This document shows, piece after piece, positions 1-10,527 of a stretch of DNA of 64,000 nt. The notes under the pieces are model-generated. The model was not told the origin of the DNA, ran no database searches, and saw nothing but the letters and a program-made list of their open reading frames with translations. Source of the stretch: Adiantum capillus-veneris (Eukaryota > Streptophyta > Polypodiopsida > Polypodiales > Pteridaceae); the NCBI GenBank assembly GCA_014529385.2, contig CM043957.1:85439881-85503880 (forward strand). Direction: 5' to 3'. The translations under genes were made by a program, and so were the position numbers. Numbering within the stretch: position 1 is the stretch's first letter; the number at the start of each line of letters is the position of its first letter.

Positions 1-1935
1 GGGTAGGCTCATCAACAAGTAAAAAATTCTATGACCTTCATGATTTAGGAAAGCTTGATCCATGCTTCCAGCTGCTATTGGAAGGTATTGCAAATAGTTT
101 ACCACATAGGTAGATAACAGAGGAAGGTTTCTATTGCCTCCAACACATTGGAAGAGAATAGATTTTGGTATTGATTGATGAAATGTTCACATGTAGCAAT
201 CAACAAGTTTTTCATCTATGATGAAGACCAGAAGCATCACAATGTGCGACCTCCATACACCAAAGAACTAAATGAAGAAGATTTAGAAACATCCGTTTAT
301 CACCAAGTATTCATGTCCTCTTCCGCTTAAGAAGGTATGGTGTCCCCGATGAAAGGTATATGTGAAGAGAGGAGAAGTTGACCTTGAAGAGGTGAAACCC
401 AATGTGAAGATGATTGGGGCTTCAAAAGCTTGGATTTTCTTGCTAAGAGATTGTCCCATGAATGAAGAGCCACCCACTAAAACACCATTGGAGAGAATGA
501 TACCCTTCTGATAGTTTCCTTTTATGATTTTATTTTTTACTACTCTCCCATGTTCTTCATCCGCTTCTAAGCCCCCCCTTTGGCAAGGTTGTAACTCCTC
601 ACATTGTACCACCTCAAAGGTTGATGGAATACTGTTTGATTTTGTGAAACATTTGGCTTCTTGCATGATAGGTTTCTCTATGCTTAACACACATGGGTCA
701 TACCAATGCTTTTCAACATCCTCAAACACTTCTTCAAGATTATCCTCACGTGGATTCAACTCACACTCTTCTACTTTGTTTTGGAGTTGGCATTCCATGT
801 ACACAATCATCTCTTTATGATCAATGTGATCTATGATCTCTCCACCTATGATTTCATCTTCTTCTTCACTCTCTTCTTTTAAACAAGATACACTCTCAGA
901 ACATTCCACAAGATCAAGGTTACCTTCAAGTTCTTCATTCTCCATAGAGTCATGTTGCACAAAAGCTTCGTCTGCTCGGACTAGAAATTGATCCTCCGCC
1001 AAAAGGTTGGATGTATCCATTATTGAATCATCAATGCCATTTGAGATATCTTGTGTCGATTTTTGCATGCTTGTGATAAAGGTAGAAGAAAGAGATTCCA
1101 CATTTGAATCTTGGCCACAAACTTTAGCACTTGAATAATCAGTTGGCATGTAAGTAACTTCTTCAACATTTGTCGGAGTAGAAGGAGACAAGTATGGCAA
1201 AGGAGATGACTCCTTGATAGAAACACTTTCATGATGGTTTGTTCTTCCAGCATGATGGAAACCATTTTTGATGTAGAAGTACTTGTGAAACTTCCTTCGG
1301 GCAATAGTGACCGCTTCTTCAAAGGTAGAGGGTCCACTACAAGTAACCTTAGTCTTTAGGAAAGGAAACAAACCCGAAATAAATTGATCCATTTTTACAT
1401 AATCTGGAAATGTAGAACTAAATCCACATCCTTCCCATTGACGAGAAAAAATATCCTCATAAGCATAGTAGGCTTCACCATGTTGTTGAAGTCTTCGTAG
1501 TGAAGCCCATGCTTTTTCCGTTGTTGGAACTTTAGAGAATCTGGCCTTCAAAGCTTTGGAAATTTGGGTATATCCATCTTCAATTTGAGAAGACATACTC
1601 CAAAACCATTGCTCAGCGTTGCCTCTAAGGCATAGCAATAGAAAATCTCCTTTTTCAATGTCATCCCTTTTACCAAGGATATGACAAACCATTCTAAAAT
1701 CAGCAAGAAAATCATCAACATCTTCTTCTGGATTTCCGAAGAAGATTGGGATATCATCAAAGGTATAGCGTGTCATAGTCTCTCAATGCTAGAACCACAC
1801 AAAGATTAGTTCCAAACAATCATCAACTAACTACACAAAGTTTTGAAAGGTCTTTCAACATGAATTCTAGACTTTTATGTGAAAATGTTTTTTTCCTTTC
1901 TTATGTTATGCATAATCCGAACCATATTCTAGATT
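1..1935 (-). mobile_element. Truncated gag-only LTR retroelement, minus strand
   Basis: This is the interior of an element closely related to the plus-strand copy at 1936-9329. Reading on the minus strand, the leader (1935 to 1777) matches the leader at about 4703-4859, and gag follows. The match to the plus-strand interior is strong until shortly after the shared Gag residues IIFTLG and is then lost, so 1-282 is unassigned interior sequence. The element's own 5' LTR should lie to the right of 1935 but is absent: leader sequence runs directly into an LTR head pointing the other way. This is an inversion or deletion breakpoint. The 3' LTR would lie outside the window. Confidence 0.75.
283..1776 (-). 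CDS. Retrotransposon Gag protein (gag-only family), open copy
   Basis: An uninterrupted 497-codon frame. Residues 1-170 resemble the plant retrotransposon gag domain: a helical, Trp- and Leu-rich region with LLLCLRGNAEQWFW, a pattern typical of the capsid-like part of Ty3/gypsy Gag. No CCHC zinc knuckle, protease or reverse transcriptase motif follows. The middle (about 190-380) is very acidic, with runs such as EESEEEDEIIGGEIID. Family knowledge suggests it would assemble into virus-like particles and package RNA; that is inferred. The ATG at 1776-1774 is chosen because it begins the conserved block shared with the plus-strand copy. It retains a reading frame where the other copy has a stop codon. 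The C-terminal ~90 residues differ from that copy. Confidence 0.75.
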   Translation of the reverse strand: MTRYTFDDIPIFFGNPEEDVDDFLADFRMVCHILGKRDDIEKGDFLLLCLRGNAEQWFWSMSSQIEDGYTQISKALKARFSKVPTTEKAWASLRRLQQHGEAYYAYEDIFSRQWEGCGFSSTFPDYVKMDQFISGLFPFLKTKVTCSGPSTFEEAVTIARRKFHKYFYIKNGFHHAGRTNHHESVSIKESSPLPYLSPSTPTNVEEVTYMPTDYSSAKVCGQDSNVESLSSTFITSMQKSTQDISNGIDDSIMDTSNLLAEDQFLVRADEAFVQHDSMENEELEGNLDLVECSESVSCLKEESEEEDEIIGGEIIDHIDHKEMIVYMECQLQNKVEECELNPREDNLEEVFEDVEKHWYDPCVLSIEKPIMQEAKCFTKSNSIPSTFEVVQCEELQPCQRGGLEADEEHGRVVKNKIIKGNYQKGIILSNGVLVGGSSFMGQSLSKKIQAFEAPIIFTLGFTSSRSTSPLFTYTFHRGHHTFLSGRGHEYLVINGCF

Positions 1936-4560
1936 GTTTTTCGGCTCTCCATAATTGCCATAGTAAGCTACCTCACCCTATCAAAATCACGCAAACACTA
2001 TGGCTATCCCTACCATTTCACTGTAAATAGGCGTGTGTGAGTTAAGAAACTTTTTCCATATTTTCTTAAAAACCCTAAATTAGCTAGTCACTGAGCTAGT
2101 TGAGTAAAAAAATAAAAAATAATAAAAAAATAATAAATATTATGGCCCATTTGTGTGTAAATATTTCATTATATTAGTGGCCTAAATATAGGGGTTTTTA
2201 TAATTATTTTGATATTTATTTAAACATTTATACCTAGGTGTGTGTTTTATTAAATTTACCTTCTTTCATCCTTTTGCACCATAAGTATATTTTTTGCCAA
2301 TATGTTCATACTCTAACCTCATATTTTTTCTTTATACAAATCACTCGCACATTTTCACCCTCACCCTCGTGAAAACAAAAAAATGATTTCTACTCATTGG
2401 TCACGTTTATTATATTATTTACTTGCATACCTTTTCCTCTTTCACCCAAAATAATTCAAAGAGGGACCATATCATATGATTCCAATATCTTTCCATATCC
2501 ATAACTCCTCCATATTTTTATTATTATTTTTACTCATTATTCTAACACCATGTGCTCATTGAGCTAAAGTCCATGAATAGTCCATACACTAGTCCCATCA
2601 TGTATATATTTCTTTATTCACCAATAATCCTCCTCCATGCATGGGTCAAGGGCAACTTGGATGCTTTGTTTTATAATATGACAAAGGAGTGGCTCACTCT
2701 TGGATGCATTGTACAAATTCAACAAAGAAGGGGGCCACTAAAAGACTTTTGCAATCATAAAAAACGGGCTTTTTGGTGAGAATTTTGGCATCTATCTCCA
2801 CTCCGAATTTGGAGCGGTGATCAAAAGACAAAATGTAGCCCACGCTCTGAATAATCACCTCAAATTTTTTTCATGATTTTTGGAGCTACCAGCGGTGAGC
2901 TATGATTTGTTGAGTGGACCCCAGTCTGCCCACTTTTCTCACAAGTAGCCCTTAGTCTTCTCTCACCCTTCCACACACCTACTCACTCTTACACATCCCT
3001 CCCTCTCCTTCCCTCACTCAAACCTGCAATTTCCATGGCTTCTCCCACCCTCTTCACCATTACCTTTCTCTCTCATCCCTATAGTTCTTTTATGAAGCTC
3101 TACATACATACACCCTCTCCATGTCTCTCTCTATTGCTTCCATGTTACAATTTCATTTACCTCTCCTAAAAATATCTAAAATTCAGCATCTTAACCATGA
3201 TAACTTCTGCAAATTGAGGATTTTTCATCAACAAATCCTCTTTTCATCGTGGTGGTCAACCGTGGCGGCGGTGTAAAGAAGCGAAGAAGAAAAAGAAGAC
3301 CAGCGGTCATTTTTTCCACAATCTACACAAGGGTGAGTTCAAACTTCTTCAAAGCTTCACCATCTCAATGATTCTCTTTTAATTCACCCTTCATCAAATC
3401 AACTCACTCTACCCATTGTAAATGTAACATTAACTTTCTAGTGATTACTAACGACTAACATACTAACACAAATAGCATTGACCTAACCATAAAAGATACC
3501 TCACCTCAAGACATGTACAAAGTAACTCTCTCTCTCTCTCTCTTTTTACTTACTTTCACCTTATCTACCATCAATAATGCTCTCTTTTGAGCCCACACCC
3601 ATGACTCAAGCAGACAAAGAAGGCCCACAATGTTTTGATATTCAAAAAAATCATAATCCTGATTTGTTAGCTTGTAAATTAGGATTTCCAATAATCTTTA
3701 TGAGGGGTCTCCAACCTATAAATAGATCCCTCTCCTTCTTGTAAAACAACCTCCAACATCTCACATAGCACCCCAACACTCTATGCGTGAGGCAAAACTT
3801 AGGTGTAGCAACCACTTGTGAGCTTCACTCTTGGTGTGAGAGAAGCCTTCAAGCTACACATTGCAAGTGAGAGATCGTGAGTTCCACAAATCTCAAAACC
3901 ACTATTGTATATACTCCTTCATCATCAATAAATTGAGGTTTGGTGCATTAAAGGCGTGATTCAACGTTCAAATCTTTGTCCTTCCATTTGTGCAATACGG
4001 TTTGGTGAATTCAAGGTGACTTGTGTATTTTGAGTTTTTGTCGGTTGATCTTGATTTTAGGAAGTGTTTTAGTGTGTTTTTCATTGCCAATTTTGTGTCC
4101 ATTGTAAGAGGGTATTGTGGTGAGAGGTCTCCCACACCCTAAGACAGTGTGTGTGTGTTTTGGCAATGTTTAGCAATCACTAAGCATTGAGTGAGTTTTT
4201 TGTACAAGCTCTACGATAGCATCATAACAAACCATCTCCATTTGCAAGTCACAAATAAGGTATTACGCAAGATCTCTCTCTCTCTCTTCCCTTTGCTCTA
4301 GCTCTCTCTGGTCCATTTTGTGTGTGTCTTGGTGTGAAGTTGCTTGTGTGTGTTGTGTGGTGCATCTTTTTGGTTGTACCAAAATCTCTCTTGTGTTCTA
4401 GTTCGCATACCATAACTAGGTGGTGTCCCTATCTTGTTTCGGTTTGGCTGTGGGTTTGTTGTGTTGTGCTTGTGGTTTCCCGAGCCCCAATTGAGCAGCA
4501 CGGGAGCCTTGAGGGGTGTTTAGAGGTCGCCTCTCTTGTTGCCCGCCTCGGACCGCCTCA
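1936..4560 (+). repeat. 5' LTR of gag-only element (copy A)
   Basis: Direct repeat of 6661-9329, beginning at LTR base 9 (gtttttcggctctcc). It contains a TATA box, a downstream AATAAA, a CT microsatellite at about 3523-3541, and a 75-codon ORF (2552-2779) also found in the other LTR copies. It ends with the CTCA that precedes the primer-site position. The copies differ by scattered substitutions and short indels. Confidence 0.8.
3716..3725 (+). promoter_or_regulatory. TATA box of LTR copy A
   Basis: CTATAAATAG, about 1.8 kb into the LTR. The same box is present at 8482-8491 and, reversed, at 10303-10312. An AATAAA polyadenylation signal lies about 210 bases downstream (3928-3933; 8693-8698 in copy B; reversed 10096-10101 in copy C). 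This is the expected U3-R arrangement. Confidence 0.6.
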
Positions 4561-4580
4561 ATTTTGGTGCCCCCACGGAG
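4561..4580 (+). other. Putative primer-binding site of the gag-only element
   Basis: Directly after the LTR end (CTCA) comes attttggtgcccccacggag, in the position and style (A/T, then TTGG) of plant gypsy primer sites. I could not assign the tRNA. Confidence 0.45.
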
Positions 4581-4859
4581 GAGCGATTGTGTACTTATTG
4601 TTGTTGTATTGCATGAATGCTTAAATTTCAGCATAATCAAGTAGATTATATGAATCATGGAAACATGTATGACCGATTTTAATTTCAAGGAAACAAAAAT
4701 TGATCTAGAATATGGTTCGGATTATGCATAACATAAGAAAGGAAAAAAAAAATTCACATAAGAATCTAGAATTCATGCTGAAAGACCTTTCAAAACTTTG
4801 TATAGTTAGTTGATGATTATTTGGAACTAATCTTTGTGTGGTTCTAGCATTGAGAGACT
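4581..4859 (+). other. Leader between primer site and gag
   Basis: Non-coding leader. Its second half (from about 4703) is shared with 1777-1935 read on the minus strand. No gene seen. Confidence 0.6.
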
Positions 4860-6320
4860 ATGAAACGCTATACCTTTGATGATATCCCAATCTTCTTCGG
4901 AAATCCAGAAGAAGATGTTGATGATTTTCTTGCTGATTTTAGAATGGTTTGTCATATCCTTGGTAAAAGGGATGACATTGAAAAAGGGGATTTTCTATTG
5001 CTATGCCTTAGAGGCAACGTTGAGCAATGGTTTTGGAGTATGTCTTCTCAGATTGAAGATGGATATACCCAAATTTCCAAAGCTTTGAAGGCCAGATTCT
5101 CTAAAGTTCCAACAATGGAGAAAGCATGGGCTTCACTACGGAGACTTCAACAACATGGTGAAGACTACTATGCTTATGAGGATATTTTTTCTCGTCAATG
5201 GGAAGGATGTGGATTTAGTTCTACATTTCCAGATTATGTAAAAATGGATCAATTTATTTCGGGTTTGTCTCCTTTCCTAAAGACTAAGGTTACTTGTAGT
5301 GGACCCTCTACCTTTGAAGAAGCGGTCACTATTGCGCGAAGGAAGTTTCACAAGTACTTCTACATCAAAAATGGTTTCCGTCATGCTGGAAGAACCAACC
5401 ATCATAAAAGTGTTTCTATCAAGGATTCATCTCCTTTGCCATACTTGTCTCCTTTTACTCCGACAAATGTTGAAGAAGTTACTTACATGCTAGCTGATTA
5501 TTCAAGTGCTAAAGTGTGTGGCCAAGATTCAAATGTGGAATCTCTTTCTTCTACCTTTATCACAAGCATGTGAAAATCGACACAAGATATCTCAAATGGC
5601 ATTGATGATTCAATAATGGATATATCCAACCCTTTGGTGGAGGATCAATTTCTAGTCCGAGCAGACGAAGCTTTTGTGCAACATGACTCTATGGAGAATG
5701 AAGACCTTGAAGGTAACCTTGATCTTATGGAATGTTCTGAGAGTGTATCTTGTCTCAAAGAAGAGAGTGAAGAAGAAGATGAAATCATAGGTGGAGAGAT
5801 CATAGACCACATTGATCATAAAGAGATGATTGTGTACATGGAAAGCAAACTCCAAAACAAAGTAGAAAAGTGTGAGTTGAATCCATGTGAGGATAATCTT
5901 GAAGAAGTGTTTGAGGATATTGAAAAGCCTTGGTATGACCCATATATGTTAAGCATGGAGGAACCTATCATGCAAGAAGCCAAAGTTTTCACAAAATCAA
6001 ACAGTAATCCATCAACCTTTGAGGTGGTACAAAGTGAGGAGTTACAACCTTGCCAAAGGGGGGGCTTAGAAGGGGATGAAGAACAAGGGAGAGTAGTAAA
6101 AAATAAAATCATAAAAGGAAACTGTCAGAAGGGTATCATTCTCTCCAATGGTGTTTTAGTGGGTGGCTCTTCATTCATGGGACAATCTCTTAGCAAGAAA
6201 ATCCAAACTTTGGAAGCCCCAATCATCTTCACATTGGGTTACAAGCTCTTGAAGATCGTAGCAGATACATCAACTTTACACAGGAGGAAGAGCAATCAAT
6301 CTTTTATATCACATTCATAG
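4860..6320 (+). pseudogene. Retrotransposon Gag with premature stop
   Basis: This is the plus-strand counterpart of the Gag at 283-1776. It is highly similar over the first 400 or so codons and has the same capsid-like block (LLLCLRGNVEQWFW) and acidic middle. A TGA at 5571-5573 ends the frame after 237 codons; the sister copy has CAA here, so two adjacent bases differ. The same frame reopens and runs to 6320. It ends differently from the sister copy, with a basic tail. The start ATG at 4860 is in the same context as in the sister. A short shifted frame (6320-6613) follows but shows no domain. Confidence 0.75.
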
Positions 6321-6499
6321 TGATAGATGCAATGATGGACAACAGTAAAATCTACAAGTTTCTTCAACCGAAATCAGTAAGTGATTCCATACCATACATC
6401 TCGCTTTGGGAAAGATATTTCAAGATCTTTGATCCTGGGGGATGCTTATGGAAACTTTCTCAATGGAGGAGGTTTACTCCGTCACTTCATTTCATCTTG

Positions 6500-6660
6500 C
6501 TATTGGCTCGGAGAACCTTCCATATCACACAAGGTTTTTTAATCATACAACAAAGGTTCTTCAAAGATAAGAGCGGACAAAGACAGACGTTACATAATAT
6601 ACATGTTGTATGATCAGATAAATGGTACATGAATTTACCATTATCTAAAGGGGACGCTAA
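6500..6660 (+). other. 3' interior end and polypurine tract
   Basis: About 160 bases before the 3' LTR are shared almost exactly with 14957-15117, another member of the family. The polypurine tract is aaagggga at 6647-6654, a few bases before the LTR start TGATAG. The related copy has a run of eight G at the same place. Confidence 0.65.
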
Positions 6661-8262
6661 TGATAGTCGTTTTTCGGCTCTCCATAATTGTCATAGTAAG
6701 CTACCTCACCCTACCAAAATCACCCAAACACTATGGCTATCCTTACCATTTCACTGTAAATAGGCGTGTGTGAGTTACGGGACTTTTCCTATATTTTCTT
6801 AAAAACCCTAAATTAGCTAGTCACTGGGCTAGTTGAGTAAAAAAATAAAAAATAATAAAAATAATAAAAAATATTATGGCCCATTTGTGTGTAAATATTT
6901 CATTATATAAGTGGTCTAAATATAGAGGTTTTTATAATTATTTTGATATTTATTTAAATATTTATACCTAGGTGTGTGTTTTATTAAATTTACCTTCTTT
7001 CATCCTCTTGCACTATAAGTATATTTTTTGTCAATATGTACATACTCTAACCTCATATTTTTCCTTTATACAAATCACTCCCACATTTTCACCCTCACCC
7101 TTGTGAAAACAAAAAATTGATTTCTACTCATTGGTCACGTTTATTATATTATTTACTTGCATACCTTTTCCTCTTTCACCCAAAATAATTCAAAGAGGGA
7201 CCATATCATATGATTTCAATATCTTTTCATATCCATAACTCCTCCATATTTTTATTATTATTTTTACTCATTATTCTAACACTATGTGCTCATTGAGCTA
7301 AAGTCCATGAATAGTCCATACACTAGTCCCACCATGTATATATTTCTTTATTCACCAATAATCCTCCTCCATGCATGGGTCAAGGGCAACTTGGATGCTT
7401 TGTATTATAATATGACAAAGGAGGGGCTCACTCTTGGATGCATTGTACAAATTCAACAAAAGAGGGGGCCATTAAAAGACTTTTGCAGACATAAAAAACG
7501 GGCTTTTTGGTGAGAATTTTGGCACCTATCTCCACTCCGAATTTTGGAGCGGTCGTCAAAAGACAATGTAGCCCACGCTCTGAATAATCACCTCAAATTT
7601 TTTCATGATTTTTAGAGCTACGAGCAGTGAGCTATGATTTTTTGAGTGGACCACAGTCTGCCCACTTTTCTCACAAGTAGCCCTTAGTCTTCTCTCACCC
7701 TTCCACACACCTATTCACTCTTACACATCACTCTCTCTCCTTCCCTCACTCAAACCTGCAATTTCCATGGCTTCTCCCACCCTCTTCACCATTACCCTTC
7801 TCTCTCATCCCTATAGTTCTTTTATGAAGCTCTACATACATACACCCTCTCCATGTTTCTCTCTATTGCTTCCATGTTACAATTTCATTTACCTCTCTTA
7901 AAAATATCTAAAATTCAGCATCTTAACCATGATAACTTCTGCAAATTGAGGATTTTTCATCAACAAATCCTCTTTTCATCGTGGTGGTCAACCGTGGCGG
8001 CAGCGTAAAAAAGCGAAGAAGAAGAAGAAGACGAGCGGTCATTTTTTCCACAATCTACACAAGGGTGAGTTCAAACTTCTTCAAGCTTCATTATCACAAT
8101 GATTCTCTTTTAATTCACCCTTCATCAAATCAACTCACTCTACCCATTGTAAATGTAACATTAACTTTCTAGTGATTACTAACGACTAACATACTAACAC
8201 AAAATAACATTGACCTAACCATAAAAGACACCTCACCTCAAGACATGTACAAAGTAACTCTC

Positions 8263-8312
<50 letters not shown>

Positions 8313-9329
8313 TACTTACTTTCACATTATCTACCATCAATAATGCTCTCTTTTGAGCCCACACCCATGACTCAAGCAGACAAAGAAGGCCCGCAATGTT
8401 TTGATATTCAAAAAAATCATAATCCTGATTTGTTAGCTTGTAAATTAGGATTTCCAATAATCTTTATGAGGGGTCTCCAACCTATAAATAGATCCCTCTC
8501 CTTTTTGTAAAACAACCTCCAACATCTCACATAGCACCCCAACACTCTATGCGTGAGGAGAGACTTGGGTGTAGCAACCACTTGTGAGCTTCACTCTTGG
8601 TGTGAGAGAAGCCTTCAAGCTACACATTACAAGTGAGAGAGCGTGAGTTCCACAAATCTCAAAACCACTATTGTATATACTCCTTCATCATCAATAAATT
8701 GAGGTTTGGTGCATCAAAGGCGTTATTCGACGTTCAAATCTTTGTCCTTCCATTTGTGCAATACGGTTTGGTGAATTCAAGGTGACTTGTGTATTTTAAG
8801 TTTTTATCGGTTGATCATGATTTTAGGAAGTGTTTTAGTGTGTTTTTCATTGCCAATTTTGTGTCCATTGTAAGAGGGTATTGTAGTGAGAGGTCTCCCA
8901 CACCCTAAGACAGTGTATATGTGTTTTGGCAATGTTTAGCAATCACTAAGCATTGAGTGAGTTTTGTACAAGTTCTACGATAGCATCATAACGAACCATC
9001 TCCATTTGCAAGTCACAAATAAGGTATTACGCAAGATCCTTTCCTCTCTCTCTTCCCTTTGCTCTAGCTCTCTCTGGTCCATTTTGTGTGTGTCTTTGTG
9101 TGAGGTTGCTTGTGTGTGTTGTGTGGTGTATCTTCTTGGTTGTAACAAAATCTCTCTTGCGTCCTAGCTCGCATACCATAACTAGGTGGTGTCCCTATCT
9201 TGTTTGGGTTTGGTTGTGGGTTTGTTGTTGTGTTGTGCTTGTGGTTTCCCGAGCCCCAATTGAGCAGCACGGGAGCCTTGAGGGGTGTTTAGAGGTCGCC
9301 TCTCTTGTTGCCCGCCCCGGACCGCCTCA
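6661..9329 (+). repeat. 3' LTR of gag-only element (copy B)
   Basis: Complete LTR beginning TGATAG and ending CTCA. The CT microsatellite here (about 8256-8310) is much longer than in copy A. TATA at 8482-8491, AATAAA at 8693-8698. Confidence 0.8.
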
Positions 9330-9350
9330 ATTTTGGTGCCCCCACGGAGG
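9330..9350 (+). other. Primer-site sequence after the 3' LTR
   Basis: The attttggtgcccccacggag that follows the 5' LTR at 4561 also follows this LTR. A normal 3' LTR is followed by host DNA, so this LTR was once joined to another interior (tandem element) or arose by recombination. Confidence 0.6.
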
Positions 9351-9460
9351 ACCAAAATTGGGGCGGTCCGGGGCGGGCACCAAGAGAGGCGGGTGATTTG
9401 GTAGGGTGATTTCGGTAGGGTGAGGTACCTTACTATGGCAATTATGGAGAGCCGAAAAAC
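9351..9460 (-). repeat. Mini-LTR: LTR head fused to LTR tail, minus strand
   Basis: Read on the minus strand, 9460-9392 is the LTR head (from base 9, gtttttcggctctcc) and 9391-9351 is the LTR tail plus 8 bases of primer-site sequence. About 2.5 kb of LTR middle is missing. With the plus-strand tail at 9309-9350 it forms an inverted repeat (cgccccggaccgcc against ggcggtccggggcg). Confidence 0.7.
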
Positions 9461-10481
9461 GGCACCAAAATTGGGGCGGTCCGGGGCGGGCAACAAGAGA
9501 GTCGACCTCTAAACACCCCTCAAGGCTCCTGTGCTGCTCAATTGGGACTGGGGAAACCACAAGCACAACACAACAACAAACCCACAGCCAAACACAAACA
9601 AAATAGGGGCACCACCTAGTTTTGGTATGCGAACTAGGACGCAAGAGAGATTTTGGCACAACCAAGAAGATGCACAACACACACAAGCAACCTCACACCA
9701 AGACACACATGAAATGGACCAGAGAGAGCTAGAGCAAAGAGAAGAGAGAGAGGAAAGGATCTTGCGTAATACCTTATTTGTGACTTGCAAATTGAAATGG
9801 TTCGTTATAATGCTATCGTAGAACTTGTACAAAACTCACTCAATGCTTAGTGATTGCTAAACATTGCCAAAACACACACACTGTCTTAGGGTGTGGGAGA
9901 CCTCTCACCACAATACCCTATTACAATGGACACAAAACTGGCAATGAAAAACACACTAAAACACTTTCTAGAATCAAGATCAACCGATAAAAACTCAAAA
10001 TAGACAAGTCGCCTTGAATTCACCAAACCGTATTGCACAAATGGAAGGACGAAGATTTGAACGTCGAATCGCGTCTTTGATGCACCAAACCTCAATTTAT
10101 TGATGATGAAGGAGCATATACAATAGTGGTTTTGAGATTTGTGGAACTCACGCTCTCTCACTTGCAATGTGTAGCTTGAAGGCTTCTCTCACACCAAGAG
10201 TGAAGCTCACAAGTGGTTGCTACACCTAAGTCTCTCCTCACGCATAGAGTGTTGGGGTGCTATGTGAGATATTGGAGGTTGTTTTACAAGAAGGAGAGGG
10301 GCCTATTTATAGGTTGGAGACCCCTCATTAAGATTATTGGAAATCATAATTTACAAGCTAACAAATCAGGATTATGATTCTTTTGAATATCAAAACATTG
10401 TGGGCCTTTTTTGTCTGCTTGAGTCATGGGTGTGGGCTCAAAAGAGAGCATTATTGATGGTAGATAAGGTGAAAGTAAGTA

Positions 10482-10527
<46 letters not shown>

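Larger units (their letters stand above)
1936..9329 (+). mobile_element. Gag-only LTR retrotransposon (TR-GAG-like) with giant LTRs
   Basis: Two direct repeats of about 2.65 kb (1936-4560 and 6661-9329) flank a 2.1 kb interior with leader, gag and a polypurine tract. LTRs begin TGATAG and end CTCA. No protease, RT, RNase H or integrase is present in either strand of the interior, so the element is non-autonomous. Elements of this design (terminal-repeat retrotransposons with only gag) are described in plants. The left LTR lacks its first 8 bases. Sequence right of the 3' LTR continues into primer-site-like sequence rather than obvious target-site DNA, so the boundary has been rearranged. Confidence 0.8.

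Noticed and set aside
2552-2779. A 75-codon ORF present in all three long LTR copies (also 7286-7513 and, reversed, 11285-11512)
   Set aside because: Of the differences between copies, several change the amino acid (Ile/Thr, Phe/Tyr, Trp/Gly, Asn/Arg/Thr). It is open because the LTRs are young, not because it is under visible selection.
3506-3691. Second short LTR ORF on the opposite strand (also 8263-8457 and 10337-10549)
   Set aside because: It runs through the CT microsatellite and ends in a meaningless Arg-Glu repeat.
4298-4688. Overlapping ORFs on both strands at the LTR tail
   Set aside because: Same region read in opposite frames; no domain; part of the LTR and leader.
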